Origin: UMGS1696 sp045643285
GTDB taxonomy: Bacteria; Bacillota; Clostridia; Oscillospirales; CAG-272
DNA length: 29,924 nt
Reading direction: 5' to 3'
NCBI GenBank assembly: GCA_045643285.1
Contig: JAZUKN010000044.1
Coordinates: 1 to 29,924, forward strand
Numbering within the stretch: the stretch's first letter is position 1; each line of letters begins with the position of its first letter. The position numbers and the translations under genes are program-made. Below, in pieces: positions 25,994-29,924 of the stretch. The notes under the pieces were generated by a model. It worked only from the letters and a program-made list of their open reading frames with translations, ran no database searches and was not told the DNA's origin.

Positions 25994-27755
25994 ACCTTTC
26001 AATTCCAATTTGATTCAAGATGGCTATGAGAACATCAACTACAATGCTATTTCCTGCTTGCTGATACATTGGCGTATCCGGGACAACAATCTTAAAATCA
26101 TCGCTAAATCCCATAAGCCTGAGGCACTCCCTCGGAGTTAGTTTTCTCAATCTTCCCTGTGTAGTAACATAATTATCAACTCCTGCGCGGTGCATCTTAT
26201 GCATTGTTGTTAACAAAGGACGTGCTATATCAAGGTCTACCGCAGGCTTGCTATAGAAATTCTTGGTTCCAGAAGAAAGAACATATTTACGAACCTTTTC
26301 AGACAAGAAATACTTTTCGAGTTCTGGAATTGCTTTCTCTCGTGCTTCATCTTCTGATTGAAAGACAAAATCGCCATGCCAGTTAAACTGCTGATTTTTC
26401 TTTTGGCAAAGCTGAACATCACCATCTATTTGGGTATATCTCTTTTCGAGATTTATCTCTTTGGTTACAAATTCAACACCTTTTTGAGGCAAGAAATAAC
26501 CTCCAGGTGCATTATCAAGCAAAAAATCCTTCATTTTTTTGGTCAACGGAATGGGATCCGGGAATTTAAAATTATCTATTGGAGCAATGTCATTCCGAAA
26601 TCCAACCACAAAAATCCGTTCTCTGTTTTGCGGAACGCCATAATCTTTTGCATTTAGAACAGAATATGAGTAATGGTACCCCAATTCCTTAAATACTTCT
26701 TGCATCTTTGTCCAGGTTTGTCCATCGTCATGAGATAAAACCGCTCGAACGTTTTCGTATATAAAAATTTTAGGACGGATCTCATCTATAAGTCGGGCAT
26801 ACTCATAGAATAGTGTTCCCCTGGTATCATCAAGTCCCCGTTGCTTTCCTACAAGTGAAAAGCTTTGACACGGACTTCCACCAACAAAAAGGTCAACCTG
26901 TCCACGATACTGCTTGCCATTTAAAAAAGCAACATTCCAATGGAAGTCATCTTCTGAAATTGGATAATTTGCCATATAGGATTGCTTAACTTTATTACGT
27001 GACTCAAGTCCCCTATAAAGGCCATCAACATAGGCTTTTCTTTTTTTCCAATCATCACCGTATTCATCAAGTTGCTTTTGAACTTTGAGATAATTTATTT
27101 TTTCATGCAATTGACTCGTTCGCTGCGATAAATCCTGCACTTTTCTAATGATTTTCTTCCCGCTTACACCTTCAAGGAAATCGTAAAGTATCTTGGTCTC
27201 AACCGAAATGCTGCGCCAATTAATTTTATCTGTGCTTTCAAAATTTTTAACTGCGCCAAGTTCTGAAAGTTCGTTATCTTTTTTAAAGTCATTTACCACT
27301 TCAAGAATAATTTGAAGTTCTTTAAACTTTCTTTGTTGTGTTGAACCCTCTAACAACTCATTTGAAAATGCTAAATACTCCTTTTTCCTCGATGACTTAA
27401 GTTCTTTCATACAAATAATTTTGTGTAAAAAGTCACTTATGGATAGTGGACAGGCGTTTAATTCTGATAAAATATCAAAGATACTGCTTTGTTCTTCGTT
27501 AGCTTCTCTAAGCATTCCAAACAATTGCTGTTTGTATAAATCCTCAACAGATTCGTCAATTTGGAGATCATGGATAACAGTATTCAATGCTGCGATTTCA
27601 TTATGAATCGCATCAATGTTCATTCCAATCTCTTTATTAAGAATATCGACATCGCCATTGTCGCAAGCAAAAACGATTTTATGGTCAATATTCATTCTAT
27701 CTAATGCATGCTCAATCGCACCAATACCACTAAATACAGTAGCAAGTCTAAGCAT
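25983..27755 (-). CDS. DNA (cytosine-5) methyltransferase with large internal insertion
   Basis: 590 residues from the ATG at 27755, chosen because GGAGGT lies 8 nt upstream. Motif I LATVFSGIGAIEHAL is at the N-terminus. The catalytic motif IV GGSPCQSFS (C296), motif VI ENVRAVL (E334), motif VIII QNRERIFVVGF (376-386) and C-terminal motifs IX/X (RKLTPRECLRLMGF, QAGNSIVVDV) are all intact. Between motifs II and IV lie about 220 extra, mostly helical residues (near 40-265); in M.HhaI-like enzymes this gap is under 60. It protects host DNA from the HNH enzyme and may have extra protein contacts. Its ATG shares one base with the upstream regulator's stop (TAATG). Confidence 0.93.
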   Translation of the reverse strand: MLRLATVFSGIGAIEHALDRMNIDHKIVFACDNGDVDILNKEIGMNIDAIHNEIAALNTVIHDLQIDESVEDLYKQQLFGMLREANEEQSSIFDILSELNACPLSISDFLHKIICMKELKSSRKKEYLAFSNELLEGSTQQRKFKELQIILEVVNDFKKDNELSELGAVKNFESTDKINWRSISVETKILYDFLEGVSGKKIIRKVQDLSQRTSQLHEKINYLKVQKQLDEYGDDWKKRKAYVDGLYRGLESRNKVKQSYMANYPISEDDFHWNVAFLNGKQYRGQVDLFVGGSPCQSFSLVGKQRGLDDTRGTLFYEYARLIDEIRPKIFIYENVRAVLSHDDGQTWTKMQEVFKELGYHYSYSVLNAKDYGVPQNRERIFVVGFRNDIAPIDNFKFPDPIPLTKKMKDFLLDNAPGGYFLPQKGVEFVTKEINLEKRYTQIDGDVQLCQKKNQQFNWHGDFVFQSEDEAREKAIPELEKYFLSEKVRKYVLSSGTKNFYSKPAVDLDIARPLLTTMHKMHRAGVDNYVTTQGRLRKLTPRECLRLMGFSDDFKIVVPDTPMYQQAGNSIVVDVLIAILNQIGIERYGD

Positions 27756-27982
27756 TAGTGTTGCACCTCCATGTCGAACCATTCTTTCTCTATTATCTCA
27801 TAGGGAAGGTTGTTTTCAGCGCAGAATGACTTTATTGATTTTAAAGCAGTTAAATTAGGCTTGCTTTTTCCATTTTCCCAGCGATTAATAGTTGCAACCG
27901 ACACATTTATCTTATCAGCAAACTCTTCTTGAGACAAGAATGCCTTTTGTCTTGTCATTTTCAACACTTCTTGTAATGCCAT
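27755..27982 (-). CDS. XRE-family HTH regulator (controller-like)
   Basis: 75 residues, a single helix-turn-helix domain: LSQEEFADKINVSVATINRWENGKSKPN is the canonical XRE fold, with the recognition helix around VATINRWE. It is first in the operon and its stop overlaps the methyltransferase start, a typical arrangement for restriction-modification control proteins. A promoter lies just upstream and an 11-bp direct repeat there is a candidate operator for autoregulation. Confidence 0.9.
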   Translation of the reverse strand: MALQEVLKMTRQKAFLSQEEFADKINVSVATINRWENGKSKPNLTALKSIKSFCAENNLPYEIIEKEWFDMEVQH

Positions 27983-28015
27983 TGCTTTACACTATCCTTT
28001 CAAGAACTTGTAATT

Positions 28016-28044
28016 ATTATAACATAAACCTATCATTTTATCAA
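28016..28044 (-). promoter_or_regulatory. Promoter of the XRE-methyltransferase-HNH operon
   Basis: On the minus strand TTGATA (28044-28039), 17-bp spacer, TATAAT (28021-28016), about 34 bp above the XRE start. Confidence 0.8.
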
Positions 28045-28094
28045 GTATATTAGTCGATATTTGTTTGTAAAAATAATATAAACAACATAAACCT
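28021..28094 (-). promoter_or_regulatory. Candidate operator repeats for the XRE regulator
   Basis: AGGTTTATGTT (minus strand) occurs at 28031-28021, touching the -10 box, and again at 28094-28084. The distance is 63 bp, six helical turns, so a bound dimer pair would face the same side of the DNA. Confidence 0.4.
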
Positions 28095-28205
28095 TTGAAA
28101 GACAAACACACATTTCTTTGCAGATACTGGGTAAACAGAAAAAATAGTCATAATTAAAAAAGCATATTAGCTTTCAATTGCTCAAATGCAAACTTGAATG
28201 ACAAA

Positions 28206-28229
28206 GCAGCAGAGCAATTGCCCTGCTGC
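28206..28229 (-). terminator. Hairpin after tnpV
   Basis: 7-bp arms GCAGCAG/CTGCTGC (28206-28212 / 28223-28229) enclose a GCAATTGC palindrome. The following minus-strand sequence is only weakly T-rich, so this may be a poor terminator. The rest of 28095-28205 shows no gene. Confidence 0.45.
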
Positions 28230-28235
28230 CGCAGA

Positions 28236-28601
28236 TTAACAATAAATCATATCGTTCAAAACACATTCTTCGGCTTTGAATTTGATGCTATTCATCTCCC
28301 GTACCCAACACATCGGAGCGCTGGCTTTCAAGTCCTCATTAACACCCCTTTGCTCTGCCATTTGTCCGACAATCGAATCAATCATCTCGCGTGCCTGCTC
28401 GTCGATTTCGTGCAGATACCCGTTGAGTTTGCCCTCCATAAGAAGCGTGGAATACAGTAGTTTGCGATGAGCTTTAATATGATCCAAATGCAGAAGCCCG
28501 TATTTGCCGATCTGATATTGCTTCGGCTCTTTGAACATCGGATAATACTGTTCATCTCTAAGCTCGTATGTGATGCCGTTTTCAATGATATACTTTTCCA
28601 T
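28236..28601 (-). CDS. tnpV: Transposon-encoded protein TnpV
   Basis: 121 residues from the ATG at 28601, which has AAAGGAAAGG upstream; the frame extends back to 28727 but without content. The reading MEKYIIENGITYELRDEQYYP, IGKYGLLHLDHIKAHRKLLY and LHEIDEQAREMID is the TnpV pattern. TnpV is a small protein of unknown function found on clostridial Tn4451/Tn1549-type mobile elements. It marks the right part of the island as mobile-element DNA. Confidence 0.85.
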   Translation of the reverse strand: MEKYIIENGITYELRDEQYYPMFKEPKQYQIGKYGLLHLDHIKAHRKLLYSTLLMEGKLNGYLHEIDEQAREMIDSIVGQMAEQRGVNEDLKASAPMCWVREMNSIKFKAEECVLNDMIYC

Positions 28602-28720
28602 AATAATGCCTTTCCTTTCGTTTTTGAAATCGTATATCTTGAAATATCGGTTTGGCGCGGTTGGAATATGTCCCGGCGTCTTGGCTGATGCCTTTTTCAA
28701 TAGTTTCGTTATGAACACTC

Positions 28721-28772
28721 GCACCATATCGAGTGTTCATGACAGACCTGAGGGTTTGAAAGGACACTCGAT
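28721..28772. repeat. Right copy of element-end repeat
   Basis: GCACCA-T-ATCGAGTGTTCATGAC (28721-28743) matches the left copy at 20519-20541 with two differences, and GGACACTCGAT (28762-28772) is its inverted partner. An additional inverted arm GTTATGAACACTCG lies at 28708-28721. Confidence 0.65.
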
Positions 28773-28814
28773 ACTTTTTTATGCTTGAAATCAAGTTTAT
28801 TTGTTGTTTTGTTT

Positions 28815-28841
28815 GAGCAGTTTTTCCTGCTCTTTTTTTTT
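28815..28841 (+). terminator. Intrinsic terminator
   Basis: GAGCAG/CTGCTC stem (28815-28820 / 28827-28832) followed by nine T on the plus strand. No plus-strand gene precedes it within the island. Confidence 0.6.
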
Positions 28842-28935
28842 ATGCGGTGGTGGTTTGCGGAACGTATTCGATGGCGACGCCACGGCGGGTCTCAAGGACG
28901 ACAGGCATTCCGACTACGCCTTTTCTTTTGTTTTT
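28840..28935 (-). pseudogene. Third serine-recombinase C-terminal tail
   Basis: The minus-strand reading ends GMPVVLETRRGVAIEYVPQ then TTTA-stop. TRRGVAIEYVPQ resembles TRQGVAIRYLPE of the tail at 20648-20857, so it is probably the end of a related recombinase. An in-frame stop upstream leaves about 31 codons. Confidence 0.5.
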
Positions 28936-29036
28936 AGCCCGTTTCACTTAATCCCCAAGGGAAGGAGTGAAAATACGGTGCTTTTTTGTTGCCCAGAAAG
29001 CCCTATTAGTCGCCACTGTGATGAGGTGGATAATAA

Positions 29037-29117
29037 ATGCCCTACCCTCGGAGCAGCGTCACAGAGCGTTTAAACGCCTTATATCGCCCCGAAAAGATGC
29101 CGTTCGGAGAGATGTGA
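29037..29117 (+). CDS. Possible 26-aa small ORF upstream of the ATPase
   Basis: ATG at 29037 with GAGGTGG 7-8 nt upstream; the peptide starts MPYPRSSVTERLNALYRPEK and ends MPFGEM. It ends 50 bp before the ATPase start. The spacing to a good ribosome site argues for translation, but no function is recognised. The rest of 28936-29167 shows only a leader; no convincing promoter was found. Confidence 0.4.
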   Translation: MPYPRSSVTERLNALYRPEKMPFGEM

Positions 29118-29167
29118 GGCATTTCTGCTTTTCAGGTAACATTATTACAACAGAAAGGAGGAAACCC

Positions 29168-29924
29168 ATGATTAAAGATGAGCAAGCAGTAATCGCAAAA
29201 ACAGATTTGGAACTTATCACAGCGAGTGAAATTGAGCCGAAAGAAGTCGAGTTCTTATGGTATCCATATTTTCCACTCGGTAAGGTAAGCATCGTTCAGG
29301 GTGATCCGGGAGACGGAAAAAGCACTTTTCTCTTAGACATAGCGGCAAAGCTTACGAACGGAGAAATACTTCCCTTTTCCGAGCCTGATACTCCACCTGA
29401 ACCTATCAAGGTCATCTATCAGACAACTGAGGATGATGCGGACGATACCGTAGTACCACGCTTCATAAGAGCCGGTGGTAACCGTGACCGTCTTATCTTC
29501 ATCAAAGAAGATAAGAAAACTCTCACCTTTGCCGATGATCGTATTGATGAGGCAATAAAAAGAACCGGAGCAAAGGTTTTGATTCTTGATCCTCTCAGCT
29601 CGTATATCGGTGATTGTTCTCTGAATAGTGCAAACGAAGTCCGCCCCAAATTCAATTATCTGATCCGGTATGCAAAAGAAAACCATTGTTGCATTATCGT
29701 TGTGAATCACTTGAACAAAGGTGATTTACAAAAGGTTCTTTATCGCACTCCCGGTTCGATTGATGTGGTAGGAGCTGTCCGTAGCGTAGTCACTATCATC
29801 CGAGATCCCGATGATCGAGATAAGCGTTATTTCGTCCAGACGAAATCAAATCTTGCGAAATCGGGTAGTGCTTTCACTTTCTCTATTGATGAGACCGGTA
29901 TCACTTATCTTGAGGAAGTGGATG
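29168..29924 (+). CDS. RecA-fold AAA ATPase of plasmid/ICE type, 3' partial
   Basis: 252 codons visible, running off the window. The start is supported by AAAGGAGG 6 nt upstream. Walker A is GDPGDGKS (45-52) and Walker B is VLILDPLSSY (137-146). HCCIIVVNHLNKG (173-185) fits the sensor segment of the AAA_25/RepA-like RecA fold. Such proteins on clostridial plasmids and integrative conjugative elements are linked to replication or DNA processing, often fused or adjacent to primase-like domains. The C-terminus lies outside the window. Together with TnpV it suggests that the mobile element continues to the right. Confidence 0.88.
   Translation, partial: MIKDEQAVIAKTDLELITASEIEPKEVEFLWYPYFPLGKVSIVQGDPGDGKSTFLLDIAAKLTNGEILPFSEPDTPPEPIKVIYQTTEDDADDTVVPRFIRAGGNRDRLIFIKEDKKTLTFADDRIDEAIKRTGAKVLILDPLSSYIGDCSLNSANEVRPKFNYLIRYAKENHCCIIVVNHLNKGDLQKVLYRTPGSIDVVGAVRSVVTIIRDPDDRDKRYFVQTKSNLAKSGSAFTFSIDETGITYLEEVD

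Noticed and set aside
28801..29073. 90-codon plus-strand open frame
   Set aside because: It starts in a terminator-like hairpin and overlaps the recombinase tail; its composition is not protein-like and it lacks a ribosome site.

Overview
The window looks like the chromosome of a Gram-positive gut-type anaerobe, probably a clostridial lineage related to Oscillospiraceae/Ruminococcaceae. This is inferred from S-layer-homology (SLH) and dockerin-like surface proteins, a Bce-type peptide-resistance module, an iron-sulfur L-serine dehydratase, strong AGGAGG-type ribosome sites and clostridial transposon genes (TnpV, large serine recombinases). The species cannot be named from the sequence alone.

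Layout. 1-2.7 kb: the 3' part of a repeat-rich SLH-anchored surface protein, then a terminator. 2.75-3.3 kb: a fossil in which a serine-recombinase fragment is joined to a frameshifted UDP-sugar epimerase tail. 3.3-9.6 kb (minus): a cytoplasmic two-gene glycan unit, GH2 hydrolase followed by GH94 phosphorylase, behind a good sigma-A promoter. 9.6-10.08 kb: a gene-free cluster of small hairpins. 10.08-11.07 kb (minus): an SPFH/stomatin-like protein. 11.27-15.0 kb (plus): three genes coupled by ATGA overlaps (secreted transglutaminase-like protein with dockerin, YczE/YitT membrane protein, L-serine dehydratase). 14.99-15.46 kb: a gene-free element with perfect 16-bp terminal inverted repeats and about eleven TCTACA-nn-TGTAGA palindromes. 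15.5-20.2 kb (minus): a complete Bce module (response regulator, kinase, ABC ATPase, permease) with a recognisable regulator site before the transporter genes.

20.25-29.9 kb is an accretion zone at a tRNA-Leu(CAG) gene. The last 18 bp of the tRNA are repeated 143 bp downstream, and related end repeats (ATCGAGTGTTCAT core) lie near 20.52 and 28.72 kb. Three degenerate serine-recombinase C-terminal tails and a TnpV gene mark the edges. Between them is a visibly AT-rich minus-strand defence island. It encodes an XRE regulator, a C5-cytosine methyltransferase with a large insertion and an HNH endonuclease (a probable type II restriction-modification set). After an internal promoter-like sequence comes an overlapping four-gene unit: a Panacea/YwgA-like protein, a small PD-(D/E)xK nuclease, an unrecognised 444-residue protein with a CxCxxC motif, and a SIR2-like protein. 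This four-gene unit is the best candidate for an undescribed system. The window ends inside a plasmid/ICE-type RecA-fold ATPase gene.

Operons, promoters and terminators were read by eye. Family calls rest on motifs, not database searches.
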